Source of the DNA: Bacteroidales bacterium
GTDB lineage: Bacteria; Bacteroidota; Bacteroidia; Bacteroidales; UBA932
Assembly: GCA_017458145.1 (NCBI GenBank)
Contig: JAFTGA010000060.1
Span: 1-36,087 of the forward strand
Direction of reading: 5' to 3'
Length of the DNA: 36,087 nt
In this document: positions 14,309 to 22,537 of the stretch, one piece after another
Layout of the letters: each line of letters opens with the position of its first letter
Numbering within the stretch: the stretch's first letter is position 1
The notes under the pieces: generated by a model
What the model was told of the DNA's origin: nothing
The model's input: the letters and a program-made list of their open reading frames with translations, nothing else
Database searches by the model: none
Translations under genes and position numbers: made by a program

Positions 14309-16978
14309 ATGGAAGAAGAGAACATCATCACCGAAGAAGAAATCATTGAAGACGACGACAAGGTCATCGGGGAAGAAGCCGAAGAATCCGGACGCTACGA
14401 CCGGCTGCTGGAGAGCGATGCGCGCAAGTTCAAGCTCTCCGGCATGTTCAAGGACTGGTACCTGGACTACGCTTCCTACGTGATCCTGCACCGGGCCGTC
14501 CCCCACATCGTGGACGGGCTCAAGCCCGTGCAGCGGCGTGTCCTGCACGCGATGTACCGGATGGATGACGGCGCCTACACCAAGGTCGCCAACATCGTCG
14601 GACAGGCGATGCAGTACCACCCGCACGGTGATGCTTCCATTCTCGGCGCCCTCGTCCAGCTCGGCCAGAAAGGATTCACCGTGGATTGCCAGGGCAACTG
14701 GGGCAACATCCTCACCGGCGACTCCAACGCCGCACCGCGATACATCGAGGCCCGGCTGAGCAAATTCGCCAAGGAGGTGGTGTTCGACCCGAAGATCACC
14801 CATTGGATGAATTCCTACGACGGGCGCAACCAGGAGCCGACCGAGCTTCCGGTGCGCTTCCCCCTGCTGCTCGCCCAGGGCACTGAGGGCATCGGCGTGG
14901 GCCTCGCTTCCAAGATCCTCCCGCACAATTTCAACGAACTGCTCGACGCCTCCGTGGCCATCCTCGAAGGCAGGAAATACGAGATCTATCCCGACTTCCC
15001 GACCGGCGGATCGGCCGACTGCAGCAAGTATATGGCCGGCAAACGCGGCGGCTCCGTCAAAGTGCGCGCCCGGATCGAGAAGATCGACAGAAACACGATC
15101 GCCATCACGGAAATCCCGTACGGGAAATATACCAAGGACCTGATCGACTCCATCCTCAAGGCCAAGGACAAGGGCAAGATCAAGATCAAGAAGATCGAGG
15201 ATATGACCACGGACAAGGTGGACATCCTGATCCACCTGCCCAACGATGTCTCGCCCGACAAGACCATCGACGCGCTCTACGCCTTCACCGACTGCGAGAT
15301 CAACATCGCGCCCAACGCCTGCGTGATCAAGGACAACAAGCCGCAGTTCCTCACCGTGAACGACATCCTCGAGTACGGCACCTACCACACCCGCGACCTG
15401 CTGCTCCGCCAGCTGGAGATCAAGCTGGACGAGCTCGAGGCCGACTGGCACTACAGTTCGCTGGAGCGCATCTTCTTCGAGAACCGCATCTACAAGATCC
15501 TGGAGCAGGACCAGAAGGACTGGGACACCCAGCTCGAGGACATCTTCAACCAGATGAAACTGTACCAGGATCTCTTCCGCCGCGAAATCGTGATGGACGA
15601 CATCCGCAAACTCGTGGAGAAGCCCGTCCGAAAGATTTCCAAATTCGACACCAAGGCCATCGACGAGAAAATTCTCCAGCTGGAGGACCAGATGGCCGTC
15701 GTGCGCGACGACATCGAGCACATCGACCGCTACACCATCGACTGGTTCAAGGCCCTGAAGAAAAAATACGGCAAGGACTTCCCGCGCCGCACCGAGCTCA
15801 CCGGCTTCGAGACCATCACCGCCACCAAGGTCATCAACAACAACGCCAAGCTCCAGGCCAACCTGGCCGAGGGTTTCGTGGGCATCGGCCTGAAGCGCGA
15901 CGACGGCGGCGAGTTCATCTGCGACTGCTCCGACCTCTCCGAGATCATCGTCATCGGCAAGGACGGCAAGTACCGCATCACCAAAGTCGAAGACAAGGCC
16001 TTCTTCGGCAAGGACCTGCTCTATGTGGGCCTGTTCAACCGGGGCGATTCCCGCACGGTCTACAACGTGATCTACCGCGAGGGCAAGACGTCCATCTACT
16101 ATGCCAAACGCTTCGCGGTCACGTCCGTGACGCGCGACAAGGAATACGACATCACGACCGGCGCCGCCGGTTCGCAGATCGTCTGGTTCACGGTCAACCA
16201 CAACGGCGAGGCGGAAACCGTGCGCGTGCAGCTGCGACCCAAGCCGAAACTCAAGAAGACCTGCTTCGAGTACGACTTCTCCACCCTGGGCATCAAGAGC
16301 AAGACGGCCCGCGGCAATCTGGTGAGCAAGAACATCATCTCCCGGATCACCCTCAAGAGCAAGGGCGTCAGCACCATCTCCGGCAAGGACATCTGGTACG
16401 ACGGCGACATCCAGAAGCTCAACGAGGACGGCCACGGCCAGTACCTCGGACAGTTCAAGGATGACGACAAGGTGCTCGCCGTCTTCCGGAACGGCACCTT
16501 CTACACGACCTCCTTCGACCTGGTCAACAAGTATCAGGGCGACGTGCTGTTCGTGGAGAAATACGACCCCGACAAGACCTTCACCGCCCTATACTGGGAC
16601 GGCGCGGTCAAGAGTTTCTACGTCAAGCGCTTCTCTTTCCCGCTGAGCGACAACACGCCGATGAGCTTCATCTCCGACGCCGCCAAGTCCTACCTGGCGG
16701 GCCTCAGCGGCGACGTCCATCCGCGCTACGAGATCATCTGGAAGCTCTCAGACAAGGAGCCCGAGACCGTCGTGGCCGAGGAATGGATCGCCAAGAAGGG
16801 CATCGCCGCCAAGGGGAAGAAATGCGCCGAGCGCGGCGAGGTCAAGAAAGTCCGGTTCGTCGAGCCGCTTCCTGACGAGCCCGTCGTCATTCCGGCCGAA
16901 GAGCCGGAAACCCCAGCCGACCTCGATGAAGTCCCTGACTTCCCCGGCGGCCTCTTCGAAGAGCCGACGCTGTTCTGA
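14309..16978 (+). CDS. parC: DNA topoisomerase IV subunit A (ParC)
   Basis: This 889-residue type IIA topoisomerase A subunit cuts and reseals DNA to unlink daughter chromosomes. The catalytic tyrosine is Y145 in AAPRYIEARL. The quinolone-determining region reads HPHGDASILG (104-113). The C-terminal half (from about residue 500) contains the repeated blades of the DNA-wrapping beta-pinwheel. I call it ParC rather than GyrA because of the Bacteroidota topo IV-like sequence (QYHPHGDASI ... QLGQK, GNWGNILTGDSNAA) and the absence of a clear GyrA box; the partner parE is not in the window. An acidic N-terminal extension of ~25 residues precedes the core. It ends the operon 3 bp before convergent recJ. 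Confidence 0.88.
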   Translation: MEEENIITEEEIIEDDDKVIGEEAEESGRYDRLLESDARKFKLSGMFKDWYLDYASYVILHRAVPHIVDGLKPVQRRVLHAMYRMDDGAYTKVANIVGQAMQYHPHGDASILGALVQLGQKGFTVDCQGNWGNILTGDSNAAPRYIEARLSKFAKEVVFDPKITHWMNSYDGRNQEPTELPVRFPLLLAQGTEGIGVGLASKILPHNFNELLDASVAILEGRKYEIYPDFPTGGSADCSKYMAGKRGGSVKVRARIEKIDRNTIAITEIPYGKYTKDLIDSILKAKDKGKIKIKKIEDMTTDKVDILIHLPNDVSPDKTIDALYAFTDCEINIAPNACVIKDNKPQFLTVNDILEYGTYHTRDLLLRQLEIKLDELEADWHYSSLERIFFENRIYKILEQDQKDWDTQLEDIFNQMKLYQDLFRREIVMDDIRKLVEKPVRKISKFDTKAIDEKILQLEDQMAVVRDDIEHIDRYTIDWFKALKKKYGKDFPRRTELTGFETITATKVINNNAKLQANLAEGFVGIGLKRDDGGEFICDCSDLSEIIVIGKDGKYRITKVEDKAFFGKDLLYVGLFNRGDSRTVYNVIYREGKTSIYYAKRFAVTSVTRDKEYDITTGAAGSQIVWFTVNHNGEAETVRVQLRPKPKLKKTCFEYDFSTLGIKSKTARGNLVSKNIISRITLKSKGVSTISGKDIWYDGDIQKLNEDGHGQYLGQFKDDDKVLAVFRNGTFYTTSFDLVNKYQGDVLFVEKYDPDKTFTALYWDGAVKSFYVKRFSFPLSDNTPMSFISDAAKSYLAGLSGDVHPRYEIIWKLSDKEPETVVAEEWIAKKGIAAKGKKCAERGEVKKVRFVEPLPDEPVVIPAEEPETPADLDEVPDFPGGLFEEPTLF

Positions 16979-16981
16979 TTG

Positions 16982-18715
16982 TTAAAGGATGTCTTCGCGT
17001 TCGCGCATGTCGCGGATGCGTAGCTGGATGGAGGAATTGCCGCGGTAGTAGTTCTCCACGATGGCGTAGCAGACATCGACCGGATTGCCTTCGCGGATAT
17101 AGTCGTAGTAGTCCGCCATGTTGAAGGCGATGGCGGGAATCTGGTGGTACGGCTGGGACTCCTGGATCAGGTCCAGTTTGAGATGCACGCCGCCGGCGCC
17201 CACTTTGCGGCCGGAGCCGGCATCGTAGACATTCTCCGTCATGAAGATGGGATTGTTGTTGCCGGGGCCGAAGGGCTGGAACTGCTTGAGAATCCGGGAG
17301 AACTTGGGCGTGATCTGGGCAAAGTCGAGACGGGCGTCCGCTTCCACGATCGGAATCAGCATTTCGGAGGTGACTTTGCCGGCGATGAAAGCATCCATCC
17401 GGCGGGCGAACTCCTCTACATTCTCCTCCTTGAGGGTCAGGCCGGCGGCATAGACGTGGCCGCCGAAATTCTCCAGCAGGTCGGCACAGTTCTCGATCGC
17501 CTCGTAGAGGTCAAATCCGGCGATGCTGCGCGCAGAGCCTGTCACGAAGCCGTTGGACTTCGTGAGCACGACCGTCGGCTTGTAGTAGGCTTCCACCAGG
17601 CGTGAGGCCACGATGCCCACCACACCCTTGCTCCACTTGGGATTATAGACGATGGTGGCATTCTCATGCGCCAGGCACTTGCCGGAATGGACCATCTCCA
17701 GAGCTTCCTGGGTAATCTCCCGGTCGATATTCTTGCGCTCGTTATTGTTCTCGTTGATCTTCTCGCCGATCTGCATCGCGGTGTGCACGTCCGTGGCAGT
17801 GAGCAGTTCGACGGCGAGGCGTCCCGACTCCATCCGCCCGGCGGCATTGATGCGCGGGCCGATCTTGAAGACAATGTCGTCGATGGAAATGTGGCCGGGC
17901 TCCAGATTGGACAGGGTGATCATGGCCGCAAGGCCCTTGCACGGATTCTCGTTGAGCTGCTTGAGGCCGAAATGCGCCAGCACGCGGTTCTCGCCGACCA
18001 TCGTCACGAGGTCGGAGGAGATGCTGACTACAAGCAGGTCCAGCAGCGGAATCAGGGATTCGAAAGGAATACCGTATTGCCGGGAATAGGCCTGGACGAG
18101 CTTGAAGCCTACGCCGCAGCCGGACAGGTCATCGAACGGATACCGGCAGTCCTCGCGCTTGGGATCGAGCACGGCCACCGCCGCGGGCAGGCTCTCGCCC
18201 GGCAGGTGATGATCGCAGATGATCACTTCCAGGCCCTTGCTGCGGGCATATTCCACCTTGTCGGTGGCCTTGATGCCGCAGTCCAGGGTGATCAGCAGGG
18301 CAAATCCTCCGTCCGCAGCCCAGTCGATGCTCTTGTAGGACACGCCGTAGCCCTCGTCGTAGCGGTCGGGAATGTAGAAATCCACCTTGTCGGTGAAGCG
18401 CCGGATGAAAGAATAAACCAGCGCCACGGCCGTGGTCCCGTCCACGTCGTAATCGCCGTAAACCAGGATTTTCTCGCCGGAAGCAATGGCCCGGTGCAGC
18501 CGCTCCACGGCAACGTCCATATCCTTCATCAGGAACGGATCGTGCAGCGCATCCAGCGACGGACGGAAAAAGGCGCGGGCCTGCTCAAAGGTCTCGACAC
18601 CCCGCTTGACGAGGAGCTCGGCGAGCACCCTGTCGATACCCACCTCCGCCGAGAGCCGTTCGACCTTCGCCGGGTCGGCCGGTTCCTTGAGGATCCACTT
18701 GCATTCTTTGCCCAT
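16982..18715 (-). CDS. recJ: Single-stranded-DNA exonuclease RecJ
   Basis: This 577-residue 5'-3' ssDNA exonuclease of the DHH superfamily acts in recombination and mismatch repair. Motifs are YGDYDVDGTTA (motif I), a DCGIKA region, CDHHLPGE (the DHH signature) and a C-terminal DHHA1-type block with GGHVYAAGLTL. Length is normal. The frame is open to 18751, but conserved sequence starts at the ATG at 18715 (MGKECKWILKEP), and a -7 box lies just upstream of that start. It is convergent with parC and divergent from the 5-alpha-reductase gene. Confidence 0.95.
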   Translation of the reverse strand: MGKECKWILKEPADPAKVERLSAEVGIDRVLAELLVKRGVETFEQARAFFRPSLDALHDPFLMKDMDVAVERLHRAIASGEKILVYGDYDVDGTTAVALVYSFIRRFTDKVDFYIPDRYDEGYGVSYKSIDWAADGGFALLITLDCGIKATDKVEYARSKGLEVIICDHHLPGESLPAAVAVLDPKREDCRYPFDDLSGCGVGFKLVQAYSRQYGIPFESLIPLLDLLVVSISSDLVTMVGENRVLAHFGLKQLNENPCKGLAAMITLSNLEPGHISIDDIVFKIGPRINAAGRMESGRLAVELLTATDVHTAMQIGEKINENNNERKNIDREITQEALEMVHSGKCLAHENATIVYNPKWSKGVVGIVASRLVEAYYKPTVVLTKSNGFVTGSARSIAGFDLYEAIENCADLLENFGGHVYAAGLTLKEENVEEFARRMDAFIAGKVTSEMLIPIVEADARLDFAQITPKFSRILKQFQPFGPGNNNPIFMTENVYDAGSGRKVGAGGVHLKLDLIQESQPYHQIPAIAFNMADYYDYIREGNPVDVCYAIVENYYRGNSSIQLRIRDMREREDIL

Positions 18716-18721
18716 ATTCAA

Positions 18722-18729
18722 CAAAGATA
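18722..18729 (-). promoter_or_regulatory. Candidate -7 box for recJ
   Basis: The minus strand reads TATCTTTG, a perfect TAnnTTTG match, 7 nt upstream of the recJ ATG at 18715. Its position supports that start over the longer one at 18751. No clear -33 box was found. Confidence 0.55.
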
Positions 18730-18761
18730 GCAAATAATTCGCATTTTTCACGAATCATCCC

Positions 18762-18769
18762 TATATTTG
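18762..18769 (+). promoter_or_regulatory. Candidate -7 box adjoining the 5-alpha-reductase start
   Basis: TATATTTG ends 3 nt before the ATG at 18773, so transcription would begin at or next to the start codon, suggesting a leaderless or near-leaderless mRNA. It lies back to back with the recJ box within a 57-bp gap. No clear -33 box was found. Confidence 0.5.
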
Positions 18770-18772
18770 AGG

Positions 18773-19543
18773 ATGCTTTCCCTGCAGTTTTTCAACCGCT
18801 TTCTCGTCGTGATGGCCCTGCTGGCCACCGCCGTCTTCGCCGCCCTGTACCGGGTGAATGCCGGCTATGGCAAATTCTACACGCCAAAGTGGGGGCCCGC
18901 CGTGGACAACCGGCTCGGCTGGGTGTTGATGGAAGCACCGGTTTTCGTGGCCATGCTGCTTCTCTGGTGGTTGTCCGACCGCCGGACGGATCCGGTCCGC
19001 CTGGTGTTTCTGCTGCTGTTTGAAGCGCATTATTTCCACCGCTCGTTCATCTTCCCCCTGCAAATCCGCGGACGCAGCCGGATGCCGCTGAGCATCATTC
19101 TGATGGGCGCGCTGTTCAATACGCTCAACGCCCTGATGCAGGGCGGATGGATCTTCTGGCTGTCTCCGGCCGACGCCTATCCGGCAAGTTGGCTCACCGG
19201 CTTCCCTTTCCTGTGCGGGACGCTGCTCTTCGCGGTCGGGATGGCTGTCAACATCCGTTCAGACGCCATCATCCGCAATCTCCGCAAGCCGGGGGACACC
19301 GCCCACCACCTCCCCCGGAAGGGACTGTTCCGTTATGTCACGAGCGCCAACTATTTCGGGGAGTGCGTGGAATGGACGGGCTTCGCCATCCTGACCTGGT
19401 CCTGGTCCGGGGCGGTCTTCGCGCTCTGGACTTTTGCGAACCTGGCGCCCCGCGCCGACCGCATCTACTACCTGTACCTGCAGGAATTCCCGGACGAGCT
19501 GGACCCTCAGAAGACCAAGCGCATTCTGCCTTTTATTTACTGA
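18773..19543 (+). CDS. 3-oxo-5-alpha-steroid 4-dehydrogenase family protein (steroid 5-alpha-reductase-like)
   Basis: This 257-residue integral membrane protein has five to seven predicted spans. The C-terminal half carries the family blocks: PRKGLFRYVTSANYFGECVE followed by WTGFAILTWS, then ANLAPRADRIYYLYLQEFPD and a KRILPFIY terminus. It also has the early FIFPLQIRG segment of eukaryotic SRD5A-type proteins. SRD5A enzymes use NADPH to reduce the delta-4 double bond of 3-oxo-steroids. The next gene is an ene-reductase-type flavoenzyme 1 bp downstream, then two SDR genes, matching the logic of A-ring reduction and 3-oxo reduction. Substrate is inferred; fatty or polyprenoid enones are alternatives. 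A TTG at 18767 could add two codons. Confidence 0.85.
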   Translation: MLSLQFFNRFLVVMALLATAVFAALYRVNAGYGKFYTPKWGPAVDNRLGWVLMEAPVFVAMLLLWWLSDRRTDPVRLVFLLLFEAHYFHRSFIFPLQIRGRSRMPLSIILMGALFNTLNALMQGGWIFWLSPADAYPASWLTGFPFLCGTLLFAVGMAVNIRSDAIIRNLRKPGDTAHHLPRKGLFRYVTSANYFGECVEWTGFAILTWSWSGAVFALWTFANLAPRADRIYYLYLQEFPDELDPQKTKRILPFIY

Positions 19544-19544
19544 G

Positions 19545-20783
19545 ATGATTGATTCCAAGATATTTACCCCCGTCTCCATCGGCCCCGTCACTCTGCGCAA
19601 CCGGGTGATCCGTTCGGCCGCGTTCGAGAACATGGCCTACGGCAACAGTCCGTCGCAGGACCTGTACGACTACCACGTCGCCGTGGCCCGGGGCGGAGTC
19701 GGGATGACCACGCTGGCCTACGCTTCCGTCAACCGCAGCGGACTGTCGTTCGACGGCCAGCTGTGGATGCGCGACGAGATTGTCCCGGCGCTCCGCCGGA
19801 TCACGGACGAAGTCCACGCCGCGGGTGCCAAGACCTCCATCCAGCTGGGCCATTGCGGCAACATGACGCACCGCGCCACCTGCGGCTGTACCCCGGTCGG
19901 AGCCTCCGGCGGCTTCAATCTCTATTCGCCCACCTTCGTGCGGGGGCTGCGCGAAGACGAGATTCCCGCCCTGGTGGAAGATTTTGGCCGGGCCGTGGAA
20001 CTTGCCCGGAAGGCCGGATTCGACTGCGTGGAGATCCACGCGGGCCACGGCTACCTGATCAGCCAGTTCCTCTCGCCCTATACCAACCGCCGGCACGACC
20101 GCTTCGGCGGCTCGCTGGAGAACCGGATGCGCCTGATGCAGCTGGTGATCCGGCGGGTGATGCAGGCCGCCGGGGACGATATGGGCGTGCTGGTCAAGAT
20201 GAATATGCACGACGGGTTCCGGCGCGGGATGCAAAGGGAGGAATGCCTGGAAGTCGCCCGCGAACTGGAGCGGCTGGGAGTCCACGCACTCGTGCTCTCG
20301 GCGGGATTCGTGAGCAAGGCGCCGATGGAGGTGATGCGCGGAGCGATGCCCATCCGCACCCTCGCCCACTACATGGACCTGCGGAAATTCTGGTGGCTCA
20401 AGGCGATGCTCCATCTGGCCGGGCGGGTGATGATCCCGACGGTCCCCTATCGGGAAGGCTATTTCCTCGAGGACGCCAAAGTATTCCGCCAGGCCGTGAG
20501 CCTGCCCCTGGTCTATGTGGGCGGCCTGACCTCCCGGCAGAAGATGGAGGAGGTGCTGGATGCCGGCTTCGAAGGGCTGCAGATGGCCCGGGCGCTCATC
20601 CACGACACGGATTTTGTCAACAAGCTGCACCGCGGCGAACTGACCTGCAGCGGCTGCCGCCATTCCAATTACTGCATCGGCCGGATGTACACCCTCGAGA
20701 TGCGCTGCAACCGCTGCGCCGGGGAGCTGCCGCCGGCCCTGCGCCGGGAAATCGACAAAGCGGAGGCAAGATGGTCGCGCTGA
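19545..20783 (+). CDS. Old Yellow Enzyme-family NADH:flavin oxidoreductase (ene-reductase)
   Basis: The protein has 412 residues. It has the FMN-binding TIM barrel of OYE proteins: N-terminal FTPVSIGPVTLRNRVIRSAA, QLGHCGN in the middle, then HAGHGYLISQFLSPYTNRR and FGGSLENRMR, and late VGGLTS and GLQMARALI phosphate-binding blocks. Four clustered cysteines near the C-terminus (CSGC, NYC, MRC) resemble the Fe-S cluster site of 2,4-dienoyl-CoA reductase/BaiCD-type members. Gut bacteria use members of this group to reduce delta-4 bonds of 3-oxo-steroids or bile acids (5-beta-reductase role). Starts 1 bp after the 5-alpha-reductase stop and overlaps the next SDR by 13 bp. I chose ATG 19545 because the conserved OYE N-terminus begins there. 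Confidence 0.88.
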   Translation: MIDSKIFTPVSIGPVTLRNRVIRSAAFENMAYGNSPSQDLYDYHVAVARGGVGMTTLAYASVNRSGLSFDGQLWMRDEIVPALRRITDEVHAAGAKTSIQLGHCGNMTHRATCGCTPVGASGGFNLYSPTFVRGLREDEIPALVEDFGRAVELARKAGFDCVEIHAGHGYLISQFLSPYTNRRHDRFGGSLENRMRLMQLVIRRVMQAAGDDMGVLVKMNMHDGFRRGMQREECLEVARELERLGVHALVLSAGFVSKAPMEVMRGAMPIRTLAHYMDLRKFWWLKAMLHLAGRVMIPTVPYREGYFLEDAKVFRQAVSLPLVYVGGLTSRQKMEEVLDAGFEGLQMARALIHDTDFVNKLHRGELTCSGCRHSNYCIGRMYTLEMRCNRCAGELPPALRREIDKAEARWSR

Positions 20784-21136
20784 TCACGGGAGGCAGCTCC
20801 GGGATGGGGCTGGAGTTCGCACGGCAACTGGCCGCGCGCGGGTACGGCCTGGTGCTGGTAAGCAACCAGGAGCAGGCGCTCGCCGAAGCCGCCCGCGAAC
20901 TGTCCGGCCCGGTGACGGTCCGCACCCGCTGCCAGGACCTCGCGCACGAGCGTGGCGCGGACGAGCTTTTCGCCTGGTGCCGCGCCGAAGGAATCCTGCC
21001 GGACGTGCTGGTCAACGACGCCGGGATGTTTTTCTTCAAGGAGCTGCAGACGGAGGACCGGACGGCAAGTGCGCCAAGCTGTCCACCGTGCTCTCTTCCT
21101 GCAAGGCGGCCGGGGTGGTGGACATCAATGCCGTAG
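20771..21136 (+). pseudogene. Truncated short-chain dehydrogenase/reductase (SDR)
   Basis: Residues 1-96 are a good SDR N-terminus: cofactor motif TGGSSGMG (6-13), then VLVNDAGMFFF in the position of the usual NNAG. At about 21057-21062 SDR similarity ends abruptly and the frame runs 25 further non-SDR residues to a stop at 21136. The catalytic Ser and YxxxK, normally 50-60 residues further on, are absent, so the product cannot be an active SDR. The sequence that follows belongs in another frame to a different protein. I infer a deletion that fused two genes, or an assembly chimera. The intact gene would have been the third member of the 5-alpha-reductase/OYE operon, with a 13-bp overlap with it. 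Confidence 0.8.
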
Positions 21137-21720
21137 CCGCCGGCACACTCTACTGGGGCAAGCTCTTCGAGCCGATCCGCGGGACGAAGAATCCTTTTGC
21201 CAATATCGACTGGGGCATTCCGTTCACCCGACGCCCGGATGCCGTCGTACTGGACTACAAGGCCTTCCTGCAGGCAAGCGGGACGCTTACCCGCGCCAGC
21301 GCCCTGCGCGTGACGCATTTCCCGGGGCAGGATCCGTGCCAGGTGTCGCTGATTCTCCAGCACCGCTGGGAGGATGCCGAGGGCAATGTCCACGCAGAGC
21401 GCGTGGGCACGGCTTTTTTCCGCATCGAGAAGAGCACGGACGGCTGGGTGAAGGACCACAGGATCCCCGTCCGCTACGGCGATGCCAGCCGGATGCCCGG
21501 CTATCAGGCTTATATGGGGCTGATCCAGGGCGCGGGCGCGCTCTACACCGTCAACAGCCAGGGGAAACACGTCCCGATCCTGGAGGAAGGGTGGGCCGAC
21601 GCCGACGCGAGCGTCACACATGCCATCCTCCGGATCGCCTCGGGCAGCGCGGGTGAGTTTACGGGCGAACCCGGCAACATCCTGTGGGTAGATAATCTTC
21701 GATTGGAATATGCCCGATAG
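21057..21720 (+). pseudogene. C-terminal fragment of a PCMD-like (putative carbohydrate metabolism domain) protein
   Basis: From the junction to the stop at 21720 the frame reads like the C-terminal beta-sandwich seen in Bacteroidota PCMD proteins: AAGTLYWGKLFEP, NIDWGIPFTRRPDAV, LQHRWEDAEGNVH, VGTAFF, and a final GEPGNILWVDNLRLEY. Full-length members carry a signal peptide and several hundred more residues, all absent here; the frame extends to an ATG at 20977, but that stretch is the shadow of the SDR. The stop overlaps the next SDR start by 11 bp, which suggests this was a real gene in the same operon before the 5' part was lost. Assignment to PCMD is by pattern only. Confidence 0.6.
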
Positions 21721-22513
21721 AATCATCGTTACAGGCGCCACGGGCGGAATCGGTGCCGCCGTGACGCGCGCGCTGGCCCGGCAGGGCCACACCGTCGTGA
21801 TGGCCTGCCGGGACACCGCCAAAGCGGAGCGGCTGCGGACGCGGATCCTGGAGCAGCAGCCCCACGCCCGGCTGGAGGTGCATCCGCTCGACCTGTGCTC
21901 GCTCGCTTCCGTACGCGCCTTTGCCGCCGGGCCGGGAGGTGCGGGTGCCGATGCCCTGTTCAACAACGCCGGCGTCATCAGCCGGGGTTATTCGCTGACC
22001 GGCGACAGCCTCGAAAACACTTTCAGCGTCAATTATTTCGCCCCCTACCTGCTGACCCGGCTGCTGCTGGAGCGGATGCCGTCCGACGCCCGCATCGTCA
22101 ACATGGTCTCCCTGACCTGCCGCTTCGTCCGGATCGACACCGACTCCCTGCGGCCGGCTCCGGGGGATTTCTCGCAGCTCGGCACTTATGCCCGCTCGAA
22201 GCTGGCGTTGCTGCATTTCTCGCAGGAGCTCGCCCGCCGCCATCCCGGACTGCGGGTCAACCTGGCCGATCCCGGGATCGTCGATTCCGGCATCATCTCG
22301 ATGGGGCGCTGGTTCGATCCGCTTGCCGACGTGCTGTTCCGTCCATTCATCAAGCGGCCGGAGAAGGGAGCGGTTCCTCCCCTGGCGGCACTCACATCCG
22401 AAGCGCGCCTCCGCTATTTCGCAGGCAGCCGCTCCCGGGAGATTCCCGCCGCTTACTGCGACCCGGATCTGCAAAAACGCCTGTGGGAGGAGACGGAGCG
22501 GCTCATTTTCTGA
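21710..22513 (+). CDS. Short-chain dehydrogenase/reductase (SDR), intact
   Basis: This 267-residue classical/extended-retinol-type SDR has cofactor motif TGATGGIG (8-15), NNAG (85-88), catalytic S134 in MVSLTC, and Y160-x3-K164 in TYARSKLAL, so all catalytic residues are present. It has an acidic-free R33 after the second strand (MACRDTAKAE), a pattern typical of NADP(H) preference. It probably reduces or oxidises a hydroxyl/keto group on a hydrophobic substrate. As the last gene of the 5-alpha-reductase/OYE cluster it is a candidate 3-hydroxysteroid dehydrogenase, but SDR substrates cannot be read from sequence. It overlaps the PCMD fragment by 11 bp. Confidence 0.88.
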   Translation: MPDRIIVTGATGGIGAAVTRALARQGHTVVMACRDTAKAERLRTRILEQQPHARLEVHPLDLCSLASVRAFAAGPGGAGADALFNNAGVISRGYSLTGDSLENTFSVNYFAPYLLTRLLLERMPSDARIVNMVSLTCRFVRIDTDSLRPAPGDFSQLGTYARSKLALLHFSQELARRHPGLRVNLADPGIVDSGIISMGRWFDPLADVLFRPFIKRPEKGAVPPLAALTSEARLRYFAGSRSREIPAAYCDPDLQKRLWEETERLIF

Positions 22514-22522
22514 TTTTTTCCT

Positions 22523-22530
22523 TATATTTG
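22523..22530 (+). promoter_or_regulatory. Candidate -7 box for lysS
   Basis: TATATTTG ends 7 nt before the lysS ATG at 22538, implying a leader of about 4 nt. A T-rich stretch lies upstream, but no clear TTG -33 box. Confidence 0.55.
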
Positions 22531-22537
22531 TAAAATT

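Noticed and set aside
13436-16435. A 999-codon minus-strand open frame opposite era and parC
   Set aside because: Antisense shadow; era and parC have all their motifs on the plus strand.
16979-16984. A terminator between convergent parC and recJ
   Set aside because: Only 3 bp separate the genes and no hairpin with a T-run is visible near the junction.
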